A DNA stretch of 64,000 bases from Cesiribacter sp. SM1. GTDB taxonomy: Bacteria > Bacteroidota > Bacteroidia > Cytophagales > Cyclobacteriaceae. The DNA is taken from assembly GCF_020178975.1 (NCBI RefSeq), contig NZ_JAHXBU010000092.1, forward strand, positions 186,001 through 250,000, read 5' to 3'. Positions 7,927-16,819 of the stretch are shown one piece after another. Each line of letters opens with the position of its first letter. Position 1 is the stretch's first letter. The translations under genes and the position numbers were made by a program. The notes under the pieces were generated by a model, which had not been told where the DNA came from, did not search any database, and saw only the letters and a program-made list of their open reading frames with translations.

Positions 7927-9717
7927 TTATTTCATCGAGTAAATCTTATCGCCGGCACGCTGGCCACTGGTAATTTGCCGGGCTGCATCGGTGAAGTCTT
8001 TATTCTCAAACGATACGTTCTTTGTTTGCTCACCCAGTAGACGTACCACGGGCTCTTTGGTATCCTGATAGGCTAATCCGCTCACTGCCACATTTTTGCT
8101 GTTGTAAATGGTAAGGGTAGGGCCATTAGCTGCCAGCACCTTTACATTCCTGAGTGCTATGCCATCAGAATCGATCATGGTAATACCATTTTCGGTTTGC
8201 AGCACAGCATTTTCCAGCTGTACATTCCTGAGGTTCATTTCAGGTAATCCCTGGAAAAGCGCAGCGGTTTTAGAACCGGTAGCGGTAATGTTCTTCATGA
8301 AGATATTACGGAAAATGGGTGTCTCTTCGTTTACCGGCACCAGGCGCTCATCTCGTTTCTCATCTTCAGCTTTTTCATCCTGCTCCAGGATAGGAGAATT
8401 GCCCTGGTAGAACATGTTAAAGCGGATGGCTTCGGTAGGGATGTTGATCATATCGATATCAGAGATCCAGATATTTTCCACCACACCACCACGACCACGG
8501 GTGCTCTTAAAGCGAAGGCCTACATCTGTACCCATAAAAGTACAGTTAGATACATGCACATTCCTGACTCCGCCAGACATTTCGCTGCCAATCACAAAGC
8601 CACCATGCCCATGATAAACTACATTGTTTTTAACGATAACATTTTCAGTAGGTATTCCGCGTCGGCGGCCGTCTGCATCTTTCCCGGACTTGAAACAGAT
8701 GGCATCGTCGCCCACATCGAAGCTGTTGTTGTAGATCAGTACATTTTTGCAGGACTCCAAATCAATACCATCGCCGTTCTGGGCATACCAGGGGTTTCTA
8801 ACGGTAAGGTTACGCACGATAACATCCTCACTCATCAGGGGGTGCAGGTTCCAGGCAGGTGAATTCTGGAAGGTAGGACCATCCAGCAACACCCGCTTGG
8901 ATTTTACAATGCTCACCATCACCGGGCGAAGAAAATCCTTTACCTGCTCAAATTCTTCCCGGGTTTTGTAGGGAGGAACATTAAAATTCTGTGTTCTTTC
9001 GTGCCCCAGTTTTGCCTCTTCTGTCGGGAACCAGGTATCACCCTTTTCATTCAGCACGCCACCGGATTTCAAAAGTGACTTCCATTGAGAAGAAGTCATT
9101 TTCCCTTTTTTAACAAAGCGCCAGGAATCGCCGGAGCCATCAAATACACCTTTGCCGGTAAAGGCAATATTTTCTACTTCCTTTGCATAGATAGGTGAAA
9201 TATTGCGCCAGGTATCGAGGCCTTCAAAGCTGGTTTCCACCAGTTCGTAATCATCAAAATCATCGCTGAATTTAACCAGTGCACCTTGTTCTGTGTGAAT
9301 ATTCACATTACTCTTCATGATGATGGGACCTGTTAGCCAGATGCCACTGGGAATCAGCACCCTTCCCCCTCCTGCCGCTGCTACCGCATCGATGGCCTTT
9401 GCAATGGCCTGGGTATTTTTTGTGATACCATCGCCCACAGCGCCAAAATCAGTAATGCTTACTGTATAATCGGGAAAGCTGGTTTCTTTAACACGTGGCA
9501 TGTTAAACTCAACCCCTTCGTACACCCAGGCCTCTGTGTTGCCTGTTGCCGGTGCAGCAGGCACTGCAGGTGTGCTGGTGCTGGCTGTATTGGCAGGTGG
9601 TGTTTGTGTGGTGCCTGGGCTTGGCTTCTGTGTCTGGCAGGCATACTGAAACATTCCAGCAAAGGCCATGGCCATTAAAAGTCGGTTTGAAAAAATCTTC
9701 CTGTCGGTCATATTCAT
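7927..9717 (-). CDS. GH28 polygalacturonase-family glycoside hydrolase (copy 2)
   Basis: 596 residues. The leader is hydrophobic with Cys27 (FQYAC), a weak lipobox, followed by a Pro/Thr/Ala linker to about residue 60. The beta-helix starts at ITDFGAVGDGITKNT. Active-site blocks are NGDGIDLES with Asp316, VGDDAICFKSG with Asp337-Asp338, GHGG with His371 and LRFKS with Arg402 and Lys404 (Phe replaces the usual Ile). A 60-residue insertion between residues 200 and 265 and an acidic loop near residue 440 (EQDEKAEDEKRDER) set it apart from copy 1 and suggest an exo-acting or rhamnogalacturonan-directed enzyme, though this is inference. It starts 8 bases after the GH43 stop. Confidence 0.9.
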   Translation of the reverse strand: MNMTDRKIFSNRLLMAMAFAGMFQYACQTQKPSPGTTQTPPANTASTSTPAVPAAPATGNTEAWVYEGVEFNMPRVKETSFPDYTVSITDFGAVGDGITKNTQAIAKAIDAVAAAGGGRVLIPSGIWLTGPIIMKSNVNIHTEQGALVKFSDDFDDYELVETSFEGLDTWRNISPIYAKEVENIAFTGKGVFDGSGDSWRFVKKGKMTSSQWKSLLKSGGVLNEKGDTWFPTEEAKLGHERTQNFNVPPYKTREEFEQVKDFLRPVMVSIVKSKRVLLDGPTFQNSPAWNLHPLMSEDVIVRNLTVRNPWYAQNGDGIDLESCKNVLIYNNSFDVGDDAICFKSGKDADGRRRGIPTENVIVKNNVVYHGHGGFVIGSEMSGGVRNVHVSNCTFMGTDVGLRFKSTRGRGGVVENIWISDIDMINIPTEAIRFNMFYQGNSPILEQDEKAEDEKRDERLVPVNEETPIFRNIFMKNITATGSKTAALFQGLPEMNLRNVQLENAVLQTENGITMIDSDGIALRNVKVLAANGPTLTIYNSKNVAVSGLAYQDTKEPVVRLLGEQTKNVSFENKDFTDAARQITSGQRAGDKIYSMK

Positions 9718-9724
9718 CCAGTTT

Positions 9725-11404
9725 TCAGTTCTTTGTTAGTTTGGCAGATTCAGGATGGATCCTGAACCAGTCGAAGTCGGCATAGCCGGCATCGTTGATC
9801 TTATCGGGGCGGGTAGCAAAAATGCCTACTTTGGCACCAATCCAGCGGCCTACTGCTGCTGTAAAAGGCTTGCCTGCTGCTTTGTACCTGCTGCCATCCT
9901 GGCTGTAGCTGAACTGGCATTTAGCGCCTTTATCAACCTTTACCCGCAGGTACACCTCATCTCCTTCTACTTTCCCCAGCAGCTCCTCTTTTTCGGGTGT
10001 GCCTTTATCTGCATTTGCCACAGTGGTGTAGGCCAGGTATATGCCATCTGCTTTGCTCACCAGCGCCAGGTGGGCATAGCTCTCGCCCATCACCAGCAGG
10101 CCCACCCGTTCGTTCGTCAGCTTTTCGTTGGGCTTAAAGCTAAGCTTGGTGGTGGCGGTAAACTCTTCTGCCGGAAACTTCTGCAAGAGCAGGTTAGGCA
10201 CCTCCCAGAGGTTTTTAGCATCTGCAGGCATCTGGTCGGTAAACAGCCGCAGGTAACCTTTAGGACCTGCTGTAAATGCCCAGGTTGCTTTGGGATTGGC
10301 ATGCCACTGCCACTGCAGCCCTAGTTCATTACCTTCAAATTCATCAGATTCTGGCGGTGTGGCTACAGGATAGGTTTTACCTACATCTGGTTTTTTGTAG
10401 CTCATCACCGGCTGCCCTTTGCCATCACCATCTTTATCTTCGCCAATCACCGGCCAGTCGTTCACCCACTTCATGGGCTGCAGGTGCACAATGCGTCCAT
10501 AAGCTTCTTTATCCTGGAAGTGTACGAACCATGATTCTCCACTCATAAGCTCTACCCAGCCTCCCTGGTGGGGGCCGTTAATGTTGGTCTTGCCCTGGTC
10601 CATCACAATGCGTTCCTCATAGGGGCCATACACATCTTTTGAACGAAGCACCAGCTGCCAGCCGGTAGAAACACCACCCGCCGGGGCAAAGATGTAGTAA
10701 TAGCCGTTGCGCTTATAAAACTTTGGGCCTTCCACTGTTGGATGGGCTACATGCCCATCAAAGACCATGGTGCCCTCATCCAGCAGTTTAGTACCATCGG
10801 AGCTCATCTTGTTCACCACCAGTATGCTTTTGATGCCTGCCCGGCTGCCCGCATAAGCATGCACTAAATATGCTTTGCCATCGTCATCCCAGAGCGGGCA
10901 GGGATCTATCAGTCCTTTTCCCGCCTGCACCAGCACAGGTTCTTCCCAGGGACCAGCCGGATCTTTGGCTTTTACCATATAGATGCCAAAATCAGGATCG
11001 CCCCAGTAGATGTAAAACTCACCCTGGTGGTGGCGGATAGCGGGTGCCCAAACACCATTGCCATGCTGTGGCCTGGAAAAATGCTCCAGGGGTACCTGGC
11101 GGTCCAGGGCATAGCCAATCAGTTGCCAGTTTACCAGGTCTTTAGAATGCAGAATGGGCAGGCCTGGTGCAGCATTGAAGCTGGAGGCGGTCATGTAAAA
11201 ATCATCACCTACTTTGCAGAGATCAGGATCAGAGTAATCTGCATGCAGGATGGGGTTTTTATAAGTGCCGTTTCCCTGATCTGCTACCCAGACCATAGAA
11301 ACAGCATTGGTATCTTTTGTGACTTTTTGTTGGGCTAAAACGGCGGTGCCTGCTATATGCAGCAGGAAAGCCGTAGTGATGATTGTTAAGCCCTTATAGT
11401 TCAT
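9725..11404 (-). CDS. GH43 glycoside hydrolase with C-terminal concanavalin-like domain
   Basis: 559 residues from the start at 11404, which begins a signal peptide (MNYKGLTIITTAFLLHIAG). The five-blade propeller has the three GH43 acids: HADYSDPDLC (base Asp), LIDPCPLWDDDG (pKa-modulating Asp) and TVEGPKFYKRNGYYY (acid Glu). Residues from about 345 (SDEFEGNELGLQWQW) form a beta-sandwich typical of many beta-xylosidase and arabinofuranosidase subfamilies of GH43. In a pectin locus it may trim arabinan, xylogalacturonan or arabinogalactan side chains; the sugar cannot be deduced. It lies between CE8 copy 2 (stop 86 bases upstream of this start) and GH28 copy 2. Confidence 0.88.
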   Translation of the reverse strand: MNYKGLTIITTAFLLHIAGTAVLAQQKVTKDTNAVSMVWVADQGNGTYKNPILHADYSDPDLCKVGDDFYMTASSFNAAPGLPILHSKDLVNWQLIGYALDRQVPLEHFSRPQHGNGVWAPAIRHHQGEFYIYWGDPDFGIYMVKAKDPAGPWEEPVLVQAGKGLIDPCPLWDDDGKAYLVHAYAGSRAGIKSILVVNKMSSDGTKLLDEGTMVFDGHVAHPTVEGPKFYKRNGYYYIFAPAGGVSTGWQLVLRSKDVYGPYEERIVMDQGKTNINGPHQGGWVELMSGESWFVHFQDKEAYGRIVHLQPMKWVNDWPVIGEDKDGDGKGQPVMSYKKPDVGKTYPVATPPESDEFEGNELGLQWQWHANPKATWAFTAGPKGYLRLFTDQMPADAKNLWEVPNLLLQKFPAEEFTATTKLSFKPNEKLTNERVGLLVMGESYAHLALVSKADGIYLAYTTVANADKGTPEKEELLGKVEGDEVYLRVKVDKGAKCQFSYSQDGSRYKAAGKPFTAAVGRWIGAKVGIFATRPDKINDAGYADFDWFRIHPESAKLTKN

Positions 11405-11489
11405 GTGTATGTGTTTTAGTGCTAAAAGATTGCGTTCAGGTACTGCTTTGGTTCTGTTAATTACCAGCTGTATAGCTGGATATACCACT

Positions 11490-12479
11490 TCACTGGCCCG
11501 ACGCCATCAGGATTTCTTCCGGATTCCAGTCGCCGAAGATTGCGTTAAGGGTATAGTCTTTGAGGTTTTCCTTGCTTAGCTGGTGCGACCATGCTACTCT
11601 TTTTTTAGGTGCTGCGCCTGGCCCTTTTGATCCATACTCTGCATAAAAGGAAGTTGTTTCTGCGTCTGGTTTATTCCAGTTATGCCAGCCCTCGGGCTTT
11701 ATGTGATCGCCCAGCTGGGTGTTGATGAATACGGTTTTGGCAAAGGGTCTCCAGGGCCTGCCCAGGTAATAGGAATCATCCGGTGCATTGCCGGTGATGC
11801 GGCAATTGAGGAACACAAATCCATAAGGTTCACCTTCTTCTGTAGAAGCGGCAGTAATGTAGCTGCCGCCCTTTTTGCAGAAGATTTCACAACCCTCGAA
11901 TACAGCAGTCGACCAACCAAAGATAAAATCGGTAGTACCTTCGATGTAGCAGTTCTTATAATACTGCCTGCTTTGCTTACCATGTGGATAGAGGGTATCC
12001 TGGTTACCCAGGAATCGGCAATTGTTGAAAATCACTTTGTCGCCATCTACCCGCACGGCTACAGCCTGCCCCACCGGGCCAGCACTGTTTTCGAAGGTGA
12101 TATTTTCGGCAATGAAATCATCCCCGAACACAAAGAATCCCGAGGAGCCGGTGGTGCCCATTTCTTCACCAAAACGGTTCTTTTTCTGTGCATAATCATC
12201 GTTGGTAACGATGGTCATCTGCACATCTTCTCCTACCATTCTTACCCCTGTTTTAGAGGCTGGCAGGATTAGTTTTTCTTTATAGGTACCCGCCTTGATG
12301 AAGATGGTAGTGGGGTTTTTACGGAAGTCAGGAACCGCCATAATGGCTTCCTGCACCGTGGTGAAATTACCACTGCCATCCTTTGCCACTACAAAGTCAT
12401 AAGACTGGGCCTGCCCAATGCCACTTAGGAGGCAAAGCAAACAGGCAATGATAAAAGTTATTTTAGGTTGGTTATGCAT
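11490..12479 (-). CDS. Pectin methylesterase, CE8 (copy 2)
   Basis: 329 residues with a standard signal peptide (about 1-24). The beta-helix begins at VVAKDGSGNFTTVQEAI. Signatures present: GTYKEKLILP, GQAVAVRVDG, GNQDTLY (catalytic Asp), DFIFGWSTA (second Asp), LGRPWRPFA (Arg), and GPGAAPKKRVAWSHQL near the end, which is shared with copy 1. The domain is complete and shorter at the N-terminus than copy 1, lacking its linker. It stands 25 bases after the GH105 start side and upstream of GH43 on the same strand. Function: methyl-ester removal from galacturonan, producing methanol and de-esterified pectin. Confidence 0.92.
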   Translation of the reverse strand: MHNQPKITFIIACLLCLLSGIGQAQSYDFVVAKDGSGNFTTVQEAIMAVPDFRKNPTTIFIKAGTYKEKLILPASKTGVRMVGEDVQMTIVTNDDYAQKKNRFGEEMGTTGSSGFFVFGDDFIAENITFENSAGPVGQAVAVRVDGDKVIFNNCRFLGNQDTLYPHGKQSRQYYKNCYIEGTTDFIFGWSTAVFEGCEIFCKKGGSYITAASTEEGEPYGFVFLNCRITGNAPDDSYYLGRPWRPFAKTVFINTQLGDHIKPEGWHNWNKPDAETTSFYAEYGSKGPGAAPKKRVAWSHQLSKENLKDYTLNAIFGDWNPEEILMASGQ

Positions 12480-12504
12480 GTTACAGCAAATCTGTTTTGC
12501 TCAG

Positions 12505-13761
12505 TTAGTTATTTTGAGCAGCGTTTCCATTTACATCTTCCATTTGCAGAGAGGCCATGATGAAGGGACCCACTGCTTTAGGGTCATTATCGCGTTTGGG
12601 TTCTCCAATGTAATATTCGTAGGAGCCATCGCGGTATGGGTTGCCACCAAGACCGGAAACAGATACGGCATCGGTGATCGTTACCTGCCCGGCCTCATTT
12701 ACTTTAATGAACCTGTCCAGAATACCCTGGTACCCTTCTTTTGCATCCTGCATGTACTTCTTGTCGATATAGCCCATTTTAGCAGCCTTGGCCAGGAAAT
12801 ATACGAACATGCTGGAGGCAGAAGACTCCAGGTAGTTACCTTCTCTGCCACCCTGGTCAAGCACCTGCCACCAAAGGCCCGATTCAGGATCCTGGTATTG
12901 GGTGATGGCATCGGCCATTTTTTGCGTTACGCGCAGAATTTCACTTCTTTTCGGATGGTCTTTAGGAAAATAATCCAGCACATCTACCAGCGACATGGCA
13001 TACCAGCCCATGGCCCTGCCCCAGAAGTTTGGCGAAAGGCCCGTCTCGGGATCGGCCCAGCGCTGCTGGCGGCTTTCGTCCCAGCCGTGGTGGTACAGCC
13101 CCTTCTCCTCATTCCATCCATGCTTATCCATCAGGATGATCTGGTTGGCAACATCATCGAAAAGAGCTGGTTCGTTAAATTCCGCCGCATACTGCGCCAG
13201 GAAAGGTGAGCCCATATAAAGGCCATCGAGCCACATCTGGTTGGGGTACACTTTTTTGTGCCAGAAGCCTCCTTCGGATGTGCGGGGGTGGTTGCGCATC
13301 TGGTCTCTTAGCTCTTCAATGGCCAGCTTGTATTTTTCTTCGCCGGTTTCTTTGTAAAGCTCTATCAGGAATTTTCCAGGATTAACCCTGTCGATGTTAT
13401 AGTCAGTTTTCTTGTATGTTTTGATGCTGCCATCATCGCTGATCATAAAATCAGCAAAGTTCTTAATGTAGTTGAGGTACTGTTTATCGCCGGTTTTATC
13501 ATAAACTTTATCCAGGGCAGTCATCATAAGCCCGTGGGTATATTCCCATTTAGGCTTTTCGTTGAAGTCAATGGTCCAGCCTTCGGGGTTCCGCTGCATA
13601 TCAGATTTAGCCATCTGTACTGACAGGGGAGCCTCTGCCTGTGGTACAGTACTTTCCGCTATGCCCGCCTCATTTTCTCCGGCAGCGGTAGTGGAGGAGC
13701 CAGAACTGCAGGCTACTGAAAGCACTACTGCAATTGGTAAAGTATAAGCGATTAACTTCAT
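12505..13761 (-). CDS. GH105 unsaturated rhamnogalacturonyl/uronyl hydrolase, probable lipoprotein
   Basis: 418 residues. A leader with a putative lipobox ends at Cys18-Cys/Ser (LSVACSS), then a short acidic linker. The remainder is an alpha6/alpha6 barrel with GH105 signatures: WTIDFNEKPKWEYTHGLMM, the key QMWLDGLYMGSPFLAQYA with the catalytic Asp, KGLYHHGWDESRQQRWADP, FWGRAMGWYAMSLVDVLDYFP and ESSASSMFVYFLAKAAKMGY. These enzymes hydrate the 4,5-unsaturated end left by pectate lyases, releasing 4-deoxy-5-keto-uronate, the substrate of KduI encoded on the other arm. It thus links the PL1 enzymes to intracellular catabolism. Confidence 0.92.
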   Translation of the reverse strand: MKLIAYTLPIAVVLSVACSSGSSTTAAGENEAGIAESTVPQAEAPLSVQMAKSDMQRNPEGWTIDFNEKPKWEYTHGLMMTALDKVYDKTGDKQYLNYIKNFADFMISDDGSIKTYKKTDYNIDRVNPGKFLIELYKETGEEKYKLAIEELRDQMRNHPRTSEGGFWHKKVYPNQMWLDGLYMGSPFLAQYAAEFNEPALFDDVANQIILMDKHGWNEEKGLYHHGWDESRQQRWADPETGLSPNFWGRAMGWYAMSLVDVLDYFPKDHPKRSEILRVTQKMADAITQYQDPESGLWWQVLDQGGREGNYLESSASSMFVYFLAKAAKMGYIDKKYMQDAKEGYQGILDRFIKVNEAGQVTITDAVSVSGLGGNPYRDGSYEYYIGEPKRDNDPKAVGPFIMASLQMEDVNGNAAQNN

Positions 13762-13832
13762 CTTTATTAGTTGTTAGCTTTGTTTTCACTCTAATCTTTA
13801 AGCTGATCTGCGCTACTAATGAGCAGGCATTT

Positions 13833-15215
13833 TCAGGTACCCTCCTGGTCTGCCAGACCATTGAGGTAAACTTCGATATTGGTATAATGCTGATCCAGTG
13901 TGATGGCACTGGCATCGGCTGCATTTGCAGGATCCAGCTGATGTTTTTGCTCCCATGCATCCGGCATGCCATCCCTATCCTGATCTGCCGCCGCCTGACC
14001 TTCTTCTAATGCGGGCCAGCCGCCTACATCCTGCTGCGAATCGATGATACCGTCTTTCTGTTTGCCATAGCTGGCAGTTCCGGTAGCTACTTCTTTCACA
14101 ATCCTACTGTCAAGCACATCGCGCCTGTGGCTTGCACCAGCTTCTGCCAGAACCCTGTGGTAGGCAGCTTCTGCAGATTCATCCGGTATACCCACTACCG
14201 GTACGGCGCTGCTGATAACGGAGGCATCAGGACTTTTACCCTCAACGCCCAAGCGGTTGTTTTTGCTTATCTCCGGGAAACCAGCAACATAATTGCCGGT
14301 CACATAGAAGTAGCCATTGGGAGTCCAGGTATCCAGTATTCTTTTCTTTCTGTTTGCTTCTGTTGCCGGACCGGCCTTGTAGTAGTTGTTTACCATATTA
14401 TGGTTCCCCTGCTCACCGCCGTAAGTGCTGTTGGCCCTCCAGTTGTAGACTACATTGTTGCGGAAATCTACCACCTCCTGCTCGGGCTTGCCTTTGCTTT
14501 TTGTGCGTGCACCGTTAAAACGTGGATTCCTGCTTTTGTGATGTACCAGCAGGTTATGGTGAAAGCTTGCACCCTTGCCTCCCCAGATGCCACCGTAGCC
14601 ATGCTCACCTTTTTTGTGTACAGAATTGTTCAGGCTTTCAGAGATGATGCTCCACTGCAGGGTAAAGTTTTCATTGTCGTAGAAGGAGGCACTTTCGTCG
14701 GTGCCCCAGCTGAAAGTACAATGGTCGATGATCAGGTCCTTATTGCCTATTGAGCTGATAGCATCGTCTTCTACACTTCTTTCATCTCCCATCCTGGAGC
14801 GGATGTAGCGGATGATGATGTTATCTGCATGTATCTTGATAGGGTAATTCTTGATGGTGATGCCTTCTCCGGGTGCAGACTGACCGGCGATGGTAAGATC
14901 TCCCTGCCTGATCTCAAGCGGAGACTCCAGGGCAATTGTACCTCCTACTTTGAACACTATAATGCGTGGTCCTTCTTGCATGATGGCAGTTCTAAGACTT
15001 CCTTCGCCACTATCGTTCAGGTTGGTAACCAGCAGTACTTTACCGCCACGGCCGCCGCTCGTATACTTACCGAAGCCTTCGGCGCCAGGAAAAGCCAGTA
15101 CCTGCTGTTCCTGCACACCTCCAATATTTTCTGCAGACTGCGCCTGGCTACAGGAAACAGAAAAGACAGTCTGTAATCCCAGTAAAAAAGCTATGCTTCT
15201 GTTAATCATGCCCAT
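13833..15215 (-). CDS. PL1 pectate lyase (paralogue 1)
   Basis: 460 residues. After a signal peptide the mature domain begins with FPGAEGFGKYTSGGRGGKV, then VTNLNDSGEGSLRTA and a parallel beta-helix with DLTIAGQSAPGEGITI, LIIDHCTFSWGTDES (Ca-binding/active-site region), GYGGIWGGKGASFHHNLL and KSRNPRFNGAR, which holds the likely catalytic Arg. The tail has DRDGMPDAWEQKHQLDPANA, a thrombospondin-type-3-like calcium loop common in bacteroidal PL1 enzymes. It cleaves de-esterified polygalacturonate by beta-elimination. Paralogues lie at 15332-16762, just upstream on the same strand, and 19823-22075. The Cys near residue 22 is only a weak lipobox. Confidence 0.9.
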   Translation of the reverse strand: MGMINRSIAFLLGLQTVFSVSCSQAQSAENIGGVQEQQVLAFPGAEGFGKYTSGGRGGKVLLVTNLNDSGEGSLRTAIMQEGPRIIVFKVGGTIALESPLEIRQGDLTIAGQSAPGEGITIKNYPIKIHADNIIIRYIRSRMGDERSVEDDAISSIGNKDLIIDHCTFSWGTDESASFYDNENFTLQWSIISESLNNSVHKKGEHGYGGIWGGKGASFHHNLLVHHKSRNPRFNGARTKSKGKPEQEVVDFRNNVVYNWRANSTYGGEQGNHNMVNNYYKAGPATEANRKKRILDTWTPNGYFYVTGNYVAGFPEISKNNRLGVEGKSPDASVISSAVPVVGIPDESAEAAYHRVLAEAGASHRRDVLDSRIVKEVATGTASYGKQKDGIIDSQQDVGGWPALEEGQAAADQDRDGMPDAWEQKHQLDPANAADASAITLDQHYTNIEVYLNGLADQEGT

Positions 15216-15331
15216 GCTCCTCTTCTGTTTAAAAAACTTGTAGCGCCAGAATGTAGAAAACTATTTCAGTGCCCTTTACTATATACTGTAGTTCCAGAGT
15301 TTGTCAGACTGCAGATCAATAAGAAATGCCG

Positions 15332-16762
15332 TCAGGCTGGATTTACCAGCTCGTTCAGGTACACTTCAATATTTGTATATGAATCATCCAGTGTATATCC
15401 GGAAGCGTCGGCTGCATCATCCGGATTTAGCCTGTGCTTTTGCTCCCAGCTGTCGGGCATGCCATCCAGGTCTTTGTCTGATGGTGCCACACCAGCTTTC
15501 AGTTGCGGCCAGCCTCCTGCCTCGTCCTGTGAATCGATGATACCATCTTTATCTTTGCCCAGCGCTGCACTTCCGTTGCGCACATCCTGAATGATCCTGC
15601 TGTCTACAGCATCACGCACCAGGCTGGCTCCTGCCTCGGAAAGTACCTGTTCGTAGGCTTGTGCTGCAGGCTGATCTGTTACTGGCTCAACCGGAAAAGC
15701 TGTAGCAACAAGTGCTGCATCCGGATTCTCTATATCCACACCTTTGCGGTTCTCACGGCTTACTTCCGGAAATCCATTCACATAGTTATCAGCTACATAA
15801 AACTGTCCGTATGGCTCATAGGGCTCCACAATCCTGTCCTGCTTTGATTCCTTAGTGGCCGGACCTGGCTTATAGTAATTCCCTACCATATTGTAACGGC
15901 CTCTTTCACCCCCGTACACACTGTTATCCTTCCAGTTGTAGATTATGTTGTTGCGGAAATCAACCAGTTCGTTTTCAGAGTTCGCAGTGGTGCTTGAACC
16001 ACTGAAACGTGGTGTTCTGCTTTTAAGGTGTGCCAGCAGGTTATGATGAAAACTGGCGCCAACCCCACCCCAGATACCGCCATAACCATGGGCGCCTTTT
16101 TCATGCACCGATTCATTGAGGCTCTCTGAAATGATGCTCCACTGGAGGGTAAAGTTTTTGTTGTTGTAAAACGAAGCACCCTCATCGGTACCCCAGCTCA
16201 TGGAGGCATGATCTACAATAATGTTGTTGCGGCCTGTAGCACTGATGGCATCACCCTGATGTCCTTTTTTATCGCCCATCCGGAAGCGCAGGTAGCGAAC
16301 AATCACATTGTCACCCTTGATCTTCATCGGGAAATTCCGGAGCGTAATGCCATCGCCAGGGGCCGACTGGCCCGCAATGGTAAGATTCCCGGTATTGATA
16401 TCCAGCGACGATTCAAGTTCTATGGTGCCGGCTACGGCAAAAACCACGATTCTGGGCTCCTTCATGCGCAGCGCTTCCCTTAAGCTGCCAGGGCCGCTGT
16501 CATTGAGGTTAGTAACCACTACCACCTTACCGCCCCGGCCACCAGTTGTGTATCTACCGAAACCTTCGGCACCAGGAAAAGCCAGAGCCTTATCCGCTGT
16601 CTGTACGGGCATGGCTGGTGCTGAAGCTGCAGTTTGTACGGTTGCCGTATCGGCCGGAAGAGCAGAAACAGCAGTACGCTGGCTGCAGCCTGCAAGACCA
16701 GCTACCTGTAATCCTACACAAAGCCCTAAGGCGCGAATAATATGAATGTTAACTTTTTTCAA
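15332..16762 (-). CDS. PL1 pectate lyase lipoprotein (paralogue 2)
   Basis: 476 residues. The signal ends in a canonical lipobox LAGC (Cys26), then an Ala/Thr/Pro-rich tether to about residue 60. The PL1 domain runs from FPGAEGFGRYTTGGRGGKV through NLTIAGQSAPGDGITL, IIVDHASMSWGTDEGASFY, GYGGIWGGVGASFHHNLLAH and KSRTPRFSGSS, ending in DLDGMPDSWEQKHRLNPDDA and YTNIEVYLNELV. It is collinear with paralogue 1 over its whole length, so a tandem duplication is likely, but sequence has diverged widely. Lipidation suggests that it is membrane-anchored, on the cell surface or in the periplasm, whereas its neighbours may be soluble. Confidence 0.92.
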   Translation of the reverse strand: MKKVNIHIIRALGLCVGLQVAGLAGCSQRTAVSALPADTATVQTAASAPAMPVQTADKALAFPGAEGFGRYTTGGRGGKVVVVTNLNDSGPGSLREALRMKEPRIVVFAVAGTIELESSLDINTGNLTIAGQSAPGDGITLRNFPMKIKGDNVIVRYLRFRMGDKKGHQGDAISATGRNNIIVDHASMSWGTDEGASFYNNKNFTLQWSIISESLNESVHEKGAHGYGGIWGGVGASFHHNLLAHLKSRTPRFSGSSTTANSENELVDFRNNIIYNWKDNSVYGGERGRYNMVGNYYKPGPATKESKQDRIVEPYEPYGQFYVADNYVNGFPEVSRENRKGVDIENPDAALVATAFPVEPVTDQPAAQAYEQVLSEAGASLVRDAVDSRIIQDVRNGSAALGKDKDGIIDSQDEAGGWPQLKAGVAPSDKDLDGMPDSWEQKHRLNPDDAADASGYTLDDSYTNIEVYLNELVNPA

Positions 16763-16819
16763 GCTCTATTTATTTATGCTTAAAGCACTCTTTATCAGCT
16801 AATCTTTACTACCTCCAGG

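Noticed and set aside
12418-13209. Plus-strand open frame of 263 codons
   Set aside because: It lies antisense to the GH105 gene, whose domains are clear in the opposite strand. No domain or leader is visible in it.
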